In this document: one piece after another, positions 34,080 to 42,294 of the stretch
How positions within the stretch are numbered: position 1 is the stretch's first letter
Layout of the letters: each line of letters starts with the position of its first letter
DNA from: CAWJMD01 sp963700925
Lineage (GTDB): Bacteria; Actinomycetota; Actinomycetes; Actinomycetales; CAWJMD01
Length of the DNA stretch: 64,000 bases
Direction: 5' to 3'
Assembly (NCBI GenBank): GCA_963700925.1
Contig: OY969553.1
Location: 2,480,001 to 2,544,000 of the forward strand
Translations under genes and position numbers: made by a program
Notes under the pieces: generated by a model
The model's input: only the letters and a program-made list of their open reading frames with translations
The model's database searches: none
Told to the model about the DNA's origin: nothing

Positions 34080-35372
34080 TCACTGGCCGGCGAATGCGGC
34101 GTCCATCTGCTCTGTCGCAGTGGAGGTCGCCGTCTCCACGTCCGCGCTACCCGTCACGATCGACTGCAGCATGCCCGGAACGACGGCGTCGGCGTCGACG
34201 GCGCTCCACGCGGGCGTGAGCGGGACGAACTTCGTGCCCGCCTCCAGGGTGGCGATGAAGGGCTCGGTCTCCGGGCTGCTCGACTCCACCTCCTCGCGGA
34301 CGCTGGACATGGTCGGCAGGTTGCCCATGGCGTCGAACATCTGGCGCTGGAGGTCCGCGCCGCCGAGCAGCTGCACGAACTCGGTCGCCAGCGTCTTGCG
34401 CTCGGAGCTGTCGAGGACCGCGAGGTGGTTGCCGCCGGCGAACGCGGGCGCGATCGAGCCGGGCTCGAGACCGGGGGTCGCGACGACGGCGAAGTCGCCG
34501 CCCACGGCTGACTCCTGTACGCCCTTGAGGTTGAAGTCGCCACCGAAGGTCATGCCTGCCTGGCCGGCCGAGAACGCCTGGACCGAGTCGTTGCCGCCCC
34601 ACTCCGCACAGGTCTGCGGTGGGCAGATGTCGTCGGTAACCAGCTCGGTGAAGGCCGCGACGCCCTCGCGGGCCTCGGGGGAGTCCAGCGCTGCCGAGAA
34701 CGTGCCGTCGGACGACTCCTCCGCGAGCTCACCGCCGTGCGCCCAGACGTAGGGCATCGCCGCGTACTGGTAGGCCCCGCCGGCCGCGATGCCGAGCATC
34801 TCCGGTTTGGCGGCGCGAATCGTGCGTGCGGTCTCGGCGATCTCGTCCATCGTCGCCGGTGGCTCCAGGCCGAGTTCGGTGAAGACGTCGGTGCGGTAGT
34901 ACAGGGCGCGCACGCCGACGAACCATGGCACTGCGTAGTGGGCGCCATCGACCTCGGTGGTCGCCAGAGCCGCCTGATCGAGATCACCTGCCTCGTCCCA
35001 GTCGTCGATGGCGTCGCTCAGGTCCGCGAGGCCGCCGCTGGCGACGTAGCCGGCCAGGTCGGTGTTGCCCATCTCGGCGACGTCAGGTGCGGAGCTGGGG
35101 TCGTTGAACGCGGCGGTGAAGCGCTCCGCGCGGGACTCCACGGGGATGTACTGGACGTCGACGGTGACCCCCTCGTGGGCGCCCTCGAACTCCTCGATCG
35201 CGGAGTCCACGACACCGGCCTTCGGGTCCTGCGCGACCTCGGAGAACAGCCACACCCGCAACGTCCCCTGCGACTCGTCCTTCTCGGAGGAGGTGTCGTC
35301 CACCTGGGTCGGCGCGCAGGCGGTGAGGCTCAGGGTGACAGCCAGGGCCGCCAGTACACGGGTGCGGTACAT
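34080..35372 (-). CDS. Carbohydrate-binding lipoprotein of CUT1 importer
   Basis: A 430-residue extracellular solute-binding protein family 1 member. The signal peptide ends in SLTAC with lipidated Cys19. The mature part shows the usual pattern for maltose- or chitobiose-type binding proteins: VWLFSEVAQ, FNDPSSAPDVAEMGNT and YAVPWFVGVRALYYRTDVF. With a GH20 enzyme in the same operon, the ligand is probably an N-acetylglucosamine oligomer; this is inference. ATG at 35372 has GAGGAG 8 nt upstream; longer frames lack a signal peptide. It is the first gene of the operon running to 29750. Confidence 0.88.
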   Translation of the reverse strand: MYRTRVLAALAVTLSLTACAPTQVDDTSSEKDESQGTLRVWLFSEVAQDPKAGVVDSAIEEFEGAHEGVTVDVQYIPVESRAERFTAAFNDPSSAPDVAEMGNTDLAGYVASGGLADLSDAIDDWDEAGDLDQAALATTEVDGAHYAVPWFVGVRALYYRTDVFTELGLEPPATMDEIAETARTIRAAKPEMLGIAAGGAYQYAAMPYVWAHGGELAEESSDGTFSAALDSPEAREGVAAFTELVTDDICPPQTCAEWGGNDSVQAFSAGQAGMTFGGDFNLKGVQESAVGGDFAVVATPGLEPGSIAPAFAGGNHLAVLDSSERKTLATEFVQLLGGADLQRQMFDAMGNLPTMSSVREEVESSSPETEPFIATLEAGTKFVPLTPAWSAVDADAVVPGMLQSIVTGSADVETATSTATEQMDAAFAGQ

Positions 35373-35694
35373 CGTCGTGCTCCTCGTCAACGGGTCGTCG
35401 GACGCCTGGGTGGATCCGGGGCGGCGCCACGCAACGTACGGGGGGCGAGTCCGCATTGCCACGATTTGCCCACAAGGTTGTGCAGTGCACACGCGCCGTC
35501 GACGGGCGGTCTGCACGGCCGGGATGCAGCTCGGCAGCCTGCTCGCCTCCGCACCGACGTCAGAACCGACGTCAGAACGGTGGCGGGCGGATGATGTGAG
35601 CTATGCGGAATCACCGGACGCCGGAAGGGATCTCCTGCTCGAGATGGGGAGATGCGGGTGAGTCGACCCACGAGCCAACTGATCCCATGGGCCG
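35373..35694. promoter_or_regulatory. Divergent intergenic region with palindrome and tandem repeat
   Basis: 322 bases between two divergent genes. TGTGCA-G-TGCACA (35479-35491) is a perfect palindrome, about 107 nt before the binding-protein gene. ACCGACGTCAGA is repeated twice in tandem at 35553-35564 and 35565-35576. Either could be a regulator site; the palindrome is a candidate target for the IclR protein of the operon. No gene is apparent. Confidence 0.45.
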
Positions 35695-36738
35695 ATGAGG
35701 GTGCTGCTCACCGGCTCGGCCGGGTTCATCGGGACCGCGGTCGGCGAGGTGCTGGAGGCCGATGGGCACGATGTGGTCCGGGTCGATCTGATGCTTCACC
35801 TGGCGCACGGTTCGTCGATGGCACCGGCCGGGACGCACCGGCTCGACGTGCGCGACGCCGCGTCGTGGACCGACCTCCTGCGCGGGGTCGACGTGGTGTG
35901 CCACCAGGCCGCCGTGGTCGGCGCCGGCCTGCGCGTCGGCGACCTCCCGGACTACGCCGGGCACAACGACCTGGGCACCGCCGCCCTCCTGGCGGCCATG
36001 CACGACGCGGGCGTCGGCCGGCTGGTCCTGGCCTCGTCGATGGTGGTCTACGGCGAGGGGTGTTATCGGTGCCCCACGCACGGAGACCAGTCGCCACCGT
36101 CCCGTGCAGTCGAGGCCCTCGACTCCGGAGACTTCGAGAACCACTGCCCCGTCTGTGGAGTGGTGCTCGAGTGGGGGCTGGTCGAGGAGCCGGCACGGCT
36201 GGACCCCCGGACGTCGTACGCCGCCAGCAAGGTCGCGCAGGAGCACTACACCGCCGCGTGGGCCCGCCAGGCGGGGTCAGCCGCGGTGGCGCTGCGGTAT
36301 CACAACGTCTACGGGCCCGGGATGCCACGGGACACGCCGTACTCCGGTGTGGCCGCGATGTTCCGCTCCTCCCTGGAGCATGGCGAGCCGCCGCAGGTTT
36401 TCGAGGACGGTCACCAGATGCGCGACTTCGTGCACGTCTCCGACGTGGCGCGCGCAAATCTGGCCGCGCTGCGGGCCGTGGTCGAGCAGCCCCGTGGGCG
36501 CTACGCCGCCTACAACGTCGCCTCTGGACACCCTGTCTCGATCCTCGACGTCGCGACCCTGGTCGCCGAGGGTGTCGACCGGCCGGTCGCGCCCGAAGTC
36601 ACCGGCGGCTACCGGCCCGGCGATGTGCGTCATGTCGTGGCCTCCCCGTCCCTGGCCAGCGCAGAGCTCGGCTTCACCGCCGCGGTACCCCCTGAGGAAG
36701 GTCTGCCGTCGTTCGCCACCGCGCCGCTGCGAGACTGA
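35695..36738 (+). CDS. Nucleotide-sugar epimerase/dehydratase with zinc-ribbon insertion
   Basis: A 347-residue extended SDR enzyme. The NAD motif is TGSAGFIG (6-13) and the catalytic pair is Tyr175-Lys179 (YAASK). Right after the active-site Ser115 region, an insertion carries CYRC (Cys123, Cys126) and CPVC (Cys151, Cys154), which should bind one zinc. The same insertion occurs in proteins annotated dTDP-L-rhamnose 4-epimerase, so that activity is the best guess. The gene stands alone, facing the convergent membrane glycosyltransferase-like gene, and is close to the glycosyltransferase operon of 38190-44032. Confidence 0.82.
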   Translation: MRVLLTGSAGFIGTAVGEVLEADGHDVVRVDLMLHLAHGSSMAPAGTHRLDVRDAASWTDLLRGVDVVCHQAAVVGAGLRVGDLPDYAGHNDLGTAALLAAMHDAGVGRLVLASSMVVYGEGCYRCPTHGDQSPPSRAVEALDSGDFENHCPVCGVVLEWGLVEEPARLDPRTSYAASKVAQEHYTAAWARQAGSAAVALRYHNVYGPGMPRDTPYSGVAAMFRSSLEHGEPPQVFEDGHQMRDFVHVSDVARANLAALRAVVEQPRGRYAAYNVASGHPVSILDVATLVAEGVDRPVAPEVTGGYRPGDVRHVVASPSLASAELGFTAAVPPEEGLPSFATAPLRD

Positions 36739-36748
36739 GCCGGGGTGG

Positions 36749-38077
36749 TTACCAGCTCGTGGAGAACAGGTGCTGCACCACCAGTGCCGCGATCACCTGG
36801 AGCAACAGACCCCGACGCCGCCACGGGCCGGGAAGGATCGCGAACGAGATCGTCAACCAGGGGACGAACGGCAGCCAGATCCGCTCCACCTCGGCCTTGC
36901 TCATCCCGGACGCGTCGGCGACCGCTACGGCGAGCACCGTTGCTGCCACGAGCAGGAGCACAGGCCCCGCGGTGCGCCTGGCTGCCGAGAGCGCGGTTGC
37001 GGCGGCGTGGAACACCCCTGCGAACAGCAGTGGTCCGGCGCTGACCAGGAGGCAGGCGAGGTTGCCGTACCACCAGTAGGACTGGGGTCGGTCCTGAGCG
37101 ATGCCGTCGTGGTATCGATCCCGCAGCACCGGAAAGGCCTCCCACCAGGCGAAACCCAGCGCGGCGAAGCCGAGCACCACGGCGAGCGCCGCCAGGGCCG
37201 CCACCGGGAGCGGCCGCCACGACCGTGCCGCGAGGAGCACAGCCACGGCCACCAACCCCATCAGCGGCATGCCGTAGGACATCATCACAGCGGTCCCGAG
37301 CAGCAGGCCGGACGGGACCGCCCACCACAGCCGGCCGGTCGACAGGGCGAGGCAGGCCAGGCCCCAGGCCGCCACCGCGCCGATCAGTGCATCCGCAGAG
37401 ACCGCCATGAACACCGCTGCGGGTGTGAGGACGAGGAACGGCGCCGCCAGGCGGGCCGATGGCTCGGCGCCGAGCGCCCGCAGCGTGACCAGCACGGCGG
37501 CTGGGATGGTCGCGGCGAGCACGGTGACGACCATCCCGGCTGCGAAGTCGCCGCCCAGCCCTACCCTGACCAGCCCGACGAAGAAGAGCAGGGCCCCCGG
37601 CGGGTGTCCCGCGACGTGGGTGGGCCAGTTGTCGTCGGACGCGAGGGGGATCCGGCTGATGTAGGAGTCGACGAGGTGCGGGATGTCGTCGGCTCCGCGA
37701 GCGGTGACCAGATACTCGTGGCGGTTCCCGAGGACGCGCGAGATGCCGCTGGTTCCGTCGACGAACGCCAGCGAGAGCAGCCAGGCGAGCGCACCGAGGT
37801 ACGACGCCAGGAGCAGCCGTCGCCACGACAGCCTGGCCGCCAGGTCGGCGGCGTACCGCCAACCGAGGAGGGCGATCGCGACCGAGGCCAGGGTGCCGGG
37901 CCCGAACACCTTCGGCTGCCACAGGCCGTACAGCGGTGGCACCTCGGAGGCGGAGGCACTGCGCGGTCCGCGCGGAGCCACGTCCCAGCCGAGCCACTGA
38001 GGGAGCCCGAACGCGAGCACCAGCAAGGCCGTCGCCGCGAGCATGCCGAGCCACCCTGCTCGAGCCCGCGTGGTCAC
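36749..38077 (-). CDS. Multi-spanning membrane protein, GT-C glycosyltransferase-like
   Basis: A 442-residue protein with 11 to 13 predicted helices. The first outer loop contains Asp- and Pro-rich sequence (RIPLASDDNWPTHVAGHPPG), similar in placement to the catalytic loop of GT-C mannosyltransferases that use polyprenyl-linked sugars. No clear family motif. GTG at 38077 has GGAGG only one base away, so the true start may be the internal ATG at residue 12. It is divergent from the GT2-type operon and convergent with the epimerase; all three probably serve one surface-glycan pathway. Confidence 0.7.
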   Translation of the reverse strand: MTTRARAGWLGMLAATALLVLAFGLPQWLGWDVAPRGPRSASASEVPPLYGLWQPKVFGPGTLASVAIALLGWRYAADLAARLSWRRLLLASYLGALAWLLSLAFVDGTSGISRVLGNRHEYLVTARGADDIPHLVDSYISRIPLASDDNWPTHVAGHPPGALLFFVGLVRVGLGGDFAAGMVVTVLAATIPAAVLVTLRALGAEPSARLAAPFLVLTPAAVFMAVSADALIGAVAAWGLACLALSTGRLWWAVPSGLLLGTAVMMSYGMPLMGLVAVAVLLAARSWRPLPVAALAALAVVLGFAALGFAWWEAFPVLRDRYHDGIAQDRPQSYWWYGNLACLLVSAGPLLFAGVFHAAATALSAARRTAGPVLLLVAATVLAVAVADASGMSKAEVERIWLPFVPWLTISFAILPGPWRRRGLLLQVIAALVVQHLFSTSW

Positions 38078-38189
38078 GCCTCCGACCCTAGGCGGGAGAA
38101 GGGTCCTGGCTCGTGTGATGGCCAGCCGTCACGACTTCGTAAGGAGCCGATCCGGCCTTCCCGGGCTTCGCCCTGCCTACTGTCCGAAC

Positions 38190-38855
38190 ATGGCACCGGA
38201 CACGATCTGCGACCTGGTGCTCCCGTGCCGCGACGAGGCTGCGGCGCTGACCGGGCTGCTCCCGGCCGTGCCGTCGACGTTCGCCGTCCTCGTCGTCGAC
38301 AACGGCTCGCGCGACGGTACGCGGAGCGTCGCGTGTCGGATGGGCGCCAGGGTCGTCCACGAGCCGGTACCCGGGTACGGCGCAGCGGTCCACGCCGGCC
38401 TCCTGGCCGCCACCCACGACCTCGTCGCGTTCATGGACGGTGACGCCTCGCTCGATCCCGGCGACCTGCTGCCCCTTCTCGACGACGTCCGGTCCGGTCG
38501 CGCCGATCTCGCCATCGGTCGTCGACGCCCGGTCGGCCGTGGCACCTGGCCCTGGCACGCCCGGCTCGGCAACGCCATGGTCGTCTGGTGGCTGCGCCGG
38601 AGGATCGGAATGTCCGCGCGCGACATCGCGCCGATGCGGGTGTGCCGGCGCGAGGCCCTGCTCGCGCTCGACCTGCAGGACCGTCGGTTCGGCTACCCCG
38701 TCGAGCTGCTGCACCGGGCGACCGTAGCCGGCTGGCGGATCTCCGAACGGGACGTGGACTACCGGCCTCGTGCCGTCGGCACCCGCTCCAAGGTCTCCGG
38801 GTCGGGGCGAGGCTCTGTTCGGGCCGCGCTCGACTTCTGGCGGGTGCTGCCATGA
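38190..38855 (+). CDS. Glycosyltransferase family 2
   Basis: A 221-residue GT-A enzyme. The nucleotide-binding start LVLPCRDEAAAL (about 9-20), VVDNGSRDGT, the metal-binding FMDGDAS (DxD-type) and the downstream ALGRRRP-type basic patch are typical of dolichol- or polyprenyl-phosphate sugar transferases. It lacks C-terminal membrane helices. ATG 38190 was chosen from the GT2 N-terminus. It opens a run of eight genes linked by 4-nt overlaps. Confidence 0.88.
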   Translation: MAPDTICDLVLPCRDEAAALTGLLPAVPSTFAVLVVDNGSRDGTRSVACRMGARVVHEPVPGYGAAVHAGLLAATHDLVAFMDGDASLDPGDLLPLLDDVRSGRADLAIGRRRPVGRGTWPWHARLGNAMVVWWLRRRIGMSARDIAPMRVCRREALLALDLQDRRFGYPVELLHRATVAGWRISERDVDYRPRAVGTRSKVSGSGRGSVRAALDFWRVLP

Positions 38856-39502
38856 CCCGGGCACTGGTGGTCGCCAAGGCCCCGGTGATCGGCCGCGCGA
38901 AGACCCGGCTCGGCGCCGAAGTAGGCATGGCGACGGCAGCCGAGCTGGCTGCGGCAGCGCTGCTGGACACGATCGAGGCCTGCCGGGACGCGTTCGGCCC
39001 TGCGGAGTGCCTCCTCGCGCTCTCCGGCGACCTCAGCGACGGTGCGCGGGCAGCGGACCTCTGGTCCGCGCTGGAGGGCTGGCGGCTCTTCCCACAGCGT
39101 GGGACGGACCTGGCCGAGCGTCTGGTCAACGCACACGCCGACGTCCCGCCCGGCGGCCCCGTCCTCCAGATCGGGATGGACAGCCCGCAGCTGACGGCGG
39201 CACACCTCCGCGACGCAGCGGAGATCCTGGCGGGCGCAGACGCCGTGCTCGGCCCGGCCGAGGACGGCGGATGGTGGATGCTCGGCCTCCATCGACCCGA
39301 GGCGGCGGCCGCCCTCCGTCACGTGCCGATGTCCGCGCCGACGACGTACGCCGCCACGAGGCGTGCCCTGGCCGAGGCCGGGCTCGGGGTGGCGTCGACC
39401 GTGCGGCTGTGGGACGTCGACAGCTCGGCCGACGCGGACGCGGTGGCCCGGGCAGCGCCCGACAGCGGGTTCGCCCGAGCGTGGGCAGGGGTCGTCCGAT
39501 GA
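38852..39502 (+). CDS. DUF2064 / TIGR04282 glycosyltransferase-like protein
   Basis: A 216-residue nucleotidyl/glycosyltransferase-fold protein. It has VVAKAPVIGRAKTRL at the N-terminus (AKxPxxGxxKTRL pattern) and IGMDSPQL and GPAEDGGWWMLGL further on, which are the DUF2064 signatures. Family members are found with GT2 genes in many genomes, and the TIGR04282 subset is annotated as arsenosugar biosynthesis glycosyltransferase; no arsenic genes are nearby, so that label is not supported here. It overlaps both neighbours by 4 nt (ATGA). Confidence 0.85.
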   Translation: MTRALVVAKAPVIGRAKTRLGAEVGMATAAELAAAALLDTIEACRDAFGPAECLLALSGDLSDGARAADLWSALEGWRLFPQRGTDLAERLVNAHADVPPGGPVLQIGMDSPQLTAAHLRDAAEILAGADAVLGPAEDGGWWMLGLHRPEAAAALRHVPMSAPTTYAATRRALAEAGLGVASTVRLWDVDSSADADAVARAAPDSGFARAWAGVVR

Positions 39503-40080
39503 GTGCCGGAAACCTCGAGCGGGTCGACACAGTGCTGCACCTCGAGGACTGGACGCACGCGGCGAACGAGGACGACCACGCCCTGCTCGCGCTGTGCGTC
39601 GGCCCCACGCTCGACGTCGGGTGTGGGCCGGGTCGGCTCACCGCGGCCCTGGCCGAGCGCGGCCATGTCGTGCTCGGCATCGACGTGGCCCACGCCGCGG
39701 TGGGACACGCCCTCGGCCGGGGCGCGGCAGCGCTGCGGCGCAACGTGTTCGCCCCGGTGCCGGGGGAGGGGCGCTGGAGCACGGCCCTGCTCGCCGACGG
39801 GAACGTCGGCATCGGCGGCACCCCGGTGATCCTGCTGCGCCGGTTGCGAGAGCTGCTCGACCCGCGCGGCCGGGTGGTGGTCGAGCTGGCCGGGCCCGGC
39901 ACCGACGCCCGCTCCGGCTGGGCGAGATTGAGCTTCGACGGCCGGGCCACCCCGCGGTTCCCCTGGTCGGTCGTCGGCGTCGACGCGATCGCCGGCGTCG
40001 CCAGGGAGGCCGGGCTGGCGCAGACGGCGGTGCACCGGTTCGGCGGCCGCTGGTGCGCCGTCCTGGAGGAGGTCGCATGA
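39499..40080 (+). CDS. Class I SAM-dependent methyltransferase
   Basis: A 193-residue Rossmann-fold methyltransferase. The SAM-binding motif LDVGCGPGRL lies at about residues 39-48, followed by the acidic ribose-binding strand LGIDVA. The acceptor is unknown; in the setting of GT2 and DUF2064 genes a sugar or lipid-linked sugar is likely. It starts inside the DUF2064 stop and ends inside the start of the molybdopterin oxidoreductase. Confidence 0.85.
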   Translation: MSAGNLERVDTVLHLEDWTHAANEDDHALLALCVGPTLDVGCGPGRLTAALAERGHVVLGIDVAHAAVGHALGRGAAALRRNVFAPVPGEGRWSTALLADGNVGIGGTPVILLRRLRELLDPRGRVVVELAGPGTDARSGWARLSFDGRATPRFPWSVVGVDAIAGVAREAGLAQTAVHRFGGRWCAVLEEVA

Positions 40081-41228
40081 GGCTGCCGTCCGAGCAGGAC
40101 TTCAGTTCGCGGCTCCGCAGTGCCGCGGTCACCGCGCGGGTGGGACTGTGGCTCGGCCTCTGTTTCGGCCTCTGCTTCGTGACCGGTCTGCTCAGCCACT
40201 ACGCGCAGAACGCCGACCACCCGGTGCAGTACCCAACCAGCCCCACCTGGGGCTACTGGGTGACCCAGGGGCTGCACGTGCTCGCCGGCACGGCCGCGGT
40301 GCCGCTCCTGTTGGTCAAGCTCTGGACGGTCTATCCGCGGCTGTTCCGTCGCCCCGAGCGGGGGATGCGGCGGCTCCTCCTCGACGCAATCGAGCGTGGC
40401 TCGATCGCCGTCCTGGTCGCCGCTGCGGTGTTCGAGCTCGCTACGGGGTTGGCCAACGCCGCCCAGTGGTACCCGTGGACCTTCTCGTTCCGCACGACCC
40501 ACTACGCCCTCGCGTGGGTCGCCGTCGGTGCGCTCCTGCTCCACGTGGCGGTCAAGCTCCCGGTGATCAGGGGAGCACTGGGTGCCGACGTCGAGGCCAC
40601 GACGTACGACCGCCCGACCGCCCGCGAGACCGGGGTCCTGTCCCGGCGCGGTCTGCTGCGCACGACCTGGGTTGCGGCTGCGGTCGCCGTCCTCGCGACC
40701 GCGGGCAGCACCGTGCCGTTCCTGCGCACTGTCTCGGTGCTCGGCGTGCGGTCCGGCGAGGGGCCGGCTGGCATCCCGATCAACAAGTCTGCCGCGGCAG
40801 CGAAGGTCACCGCCTCGGCCACTCGGGCCGACTACCGGCTGACTGTGGCCAACGGGGATCACGAGGTCGAGCTCAGCCGCATGCAGCTGCTCGCGATGCC
40901 ACAGTCGACCCACGAGCTGCCGATCGCATGTGTCGAGGGGTGGAGCGCGAGCGGGGCGTGGACCGGTGTCCGGGTGCGCGACCTGCTCGACCTCGTCGAG
41001 GTTCCGTCCGGCACGGACGTGCTGGTCATGTCGCTGCAGGAGTCCGGTCCCTACACGACGACCGTCCTGCACGGGAACTTCGCCGACGACGACCGCACCC
41101 TGCTCGCGCTCTCGCTCGAGGGAGAGCCGTTGTCGCTCGACCACGGCTACCCGGCCCGGGTCATCGCGCCCAACCGGCCGGGCGTGCTCCAGACCAAGTG
41201 GGTGCGGCGGATCGAGGTCAGGTCGTGA
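40077..41228 (+). CDS. Membrane-anchored molybdopterin-dependent oxidoreductase
   Basis: A 383-residue fusion. The N-terminal half has four membrane helices (about 22-195, with His residues in HVLAG and HYALAW that resemble a b-type cytochrome or ferric-reductase-like module). The C-terminal half is a sulfite-oxidase/YedY-type molybdopterin domain with the molybdenum-ligand Cys285 in IACVEGW, and WTGVRVRDLLDL and YTT/LHGNFADD-like following segments. It is likely an extracytoplasmic-facing reductase or oxidase; the substrate is unknown. It is inside the glycosyltransferase-to-kinase operon, overlapping both neighbours by 4 nt. Confidence 0.85.
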   Translation: MRLPSEQDFSSRLRSAAVTARVGLWLGLCFGLCFVTGLLSHYAQNADHPVQYPTSPTWGYWVTQGLHVLAGTAAVPLLLVKLWTVYPRLFRRPERGMRRLLLDAIERGSIAVLVAAAVFELATGLANAAQWYPWTFSFRTTHYALAWVAVGALLLHVAVKLPVIRGALGADVEATTYDRPTARETGVLSRRGLLRTTWVAAAVAVLATAGSTVPFLRTVSVLGVRSGEGPAGIPINKSAAAAKVTASATRADYRLTVANGDHEVELSRMQLLAMPQSTHELPIACVEGWSASGAWTGVRVRDLLDLVEVPSGTDVLVMSLQESGPYTTTVLHGNFADDDRTLLALSLEGEPLSLDHGYPARVIAPNRPGVLQTKWVRRIEVRS

Positions 41229-41614
41229 GGGCAGCGCTGGGTGCGGTCGGGGTGCTCCTCGCGGGTTACGGCGCATGGCTGCTGCTCAGCCGCGGCCGTG
41301 AGCTCGTCGAGGTCGCGGCCTGGCTGGCCGGAGGCGTGCTGTTCCACGACCTGGTGGTCGCGGGGACGGTGCTGCTGCTGGCCGCGGTCGCCCTGCGGGT
41401 CCTGCCGCGACCGGCCCGGGCGCCGGCCGCCACCGGGCTCGTCGTGTTGGGCTCGGCTACGCTGCTGGCGATCCCGGTGCTGGGCCGATTCGGTGCCCGG
41501 GCCGACAACCCCACGCTGCTCGACCGTGACTACACCGCGGGCTGGTTGGTGCTGGCGGTGCTGACGGTGCTGGGCGTCGTGGCGGCCGCCCTCGTACGCT
41601 CGCGGCGGAGGTGA
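41225..41614 (+). CDS. Small four-helix membrane protein next to the molybdoenzyme
   Basis: A 129-residue hydrophobic protein with four predicted helices (about 2-22, 32-58, 64-82, 100-124). GTG at 41225 overlaps the stop of the molybdopterin gene. It could be an accessory membrane subunit, but no haem-ligand pattern is clear. The next gene's ribosome site GGAGGTGAGG overlaps its stop. Confidence 0.65.
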   Translation: MRAALGAVGVLLAGYGAWLLLSRGRELVEVAAWLAGGVLFHDLVVAGTVLLLAAVALRVLPRPARAPAATGLVVLGSATLLAIPVLGRFGARADNPTLLDRDYTAGWLVLAVLTVLGVVAAALVRSRRR

Positions 41615-41616
41615 GG

Positions 41617-42294
41617 ATGGCCCGGGTCCTGGTCGTGGACGACGACCCCACCGTGCGCGAGGTGGTGGTGTCCTACCTGCGTGCCCACGACCACGAGGTG
41701 GTCGAGGCGGCCGACGGGGAGGCTGCGCTGCGCCTGGAGGCCGAGGCGCCGCACGACCTGGTCGTCCTCGACCTGATGCTGCCCGGCATCGACGGGATCG
41801 AGGTGTGCCGACAGCTGCGGCGGGACGGCGACGTCCCGGTGATCATGCTGACCGCGCTGGGCGAGGAGACCGACCGTGTGGTCGGTCTCGAGGTCGGCGC
41901 AGACGACTACGTGACCAAGCCGTTCAGCCCGCGCGAGCTCGCCCTTCGCGTCGACTCGGTGCTGCGCCGTACCGGTGCCCCCACGCCGCCCCGACGGCTG
42001 GTCGACGGCGACCTCGTGGTCGACGCGCTCGCCCACGCGGCGTACCGCGACGGCCAGCCGCTGCTGCTCACCGGGCGCGAGTTCGACCTGCTCGCCTTCC
42101 TCCTCGCCCACCCGGGGACCGCCTTCTCCCGGGACGACCTGCTCGAGCGCGTGTGGGGCTGGTCGTTCGGCGACCAGTCGACCGTGACCGTCCACGTGCG
42201 CCGTTTGCGGGAGAAGATCGAGCAGGACCCGACACGACCAGAGCGGCTGCAGACAGTGTGGGGCGTCGGCTACCGGTGGGAGGCGGCGACGTGA
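41617..42294 (+). CDS. OmpR-family response regulator
   Basis: A 225-residue two-component regulator. The receiver domain has Asp8-Asp10, phospho-acceptor Asp52 in VLDLMLPG, Thr in MLTAL and Lys in VTKPFS. The winged-helix output domain (about 130-225) ends with GVGYRW. ATG 41617 has a GGAGG ribosome site; a GTG six bases upstream is a weaker alternative. The end overlaps the histidine kinase start (GTGA), so the pair is cotranslated. Confidence 0.95.
   Translation: MARVLVVDDDPTVREVVVSYLRAHDHEVVEAADGEAALRLEAEAPHDLVVLDLMLPGIDGIEVCRQLRRDGDVPVIMLTALGEETDRVVGLEVGADDYVTKPFSPRELALRVDSVLRRTGAPTPPRRLVDGDLVVDALAHAAYRDGQPLLLTGREFDLLAFLLAHPGTAFSRDDLLERVWGWSFGDQSTVTVHVRRLREKIEQDPTRPERLQTVWGVGYRWEAAT

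Noticed and set aside
36104..38443. A 779-residue open frame on the plus strand
   Set aside because: It is rich in Arg, Pro and Gln, has no domain, and lies opposite the membrane glycosyltransferase-like gene and across three other genes; a shadow of GC-rich coding DNA.
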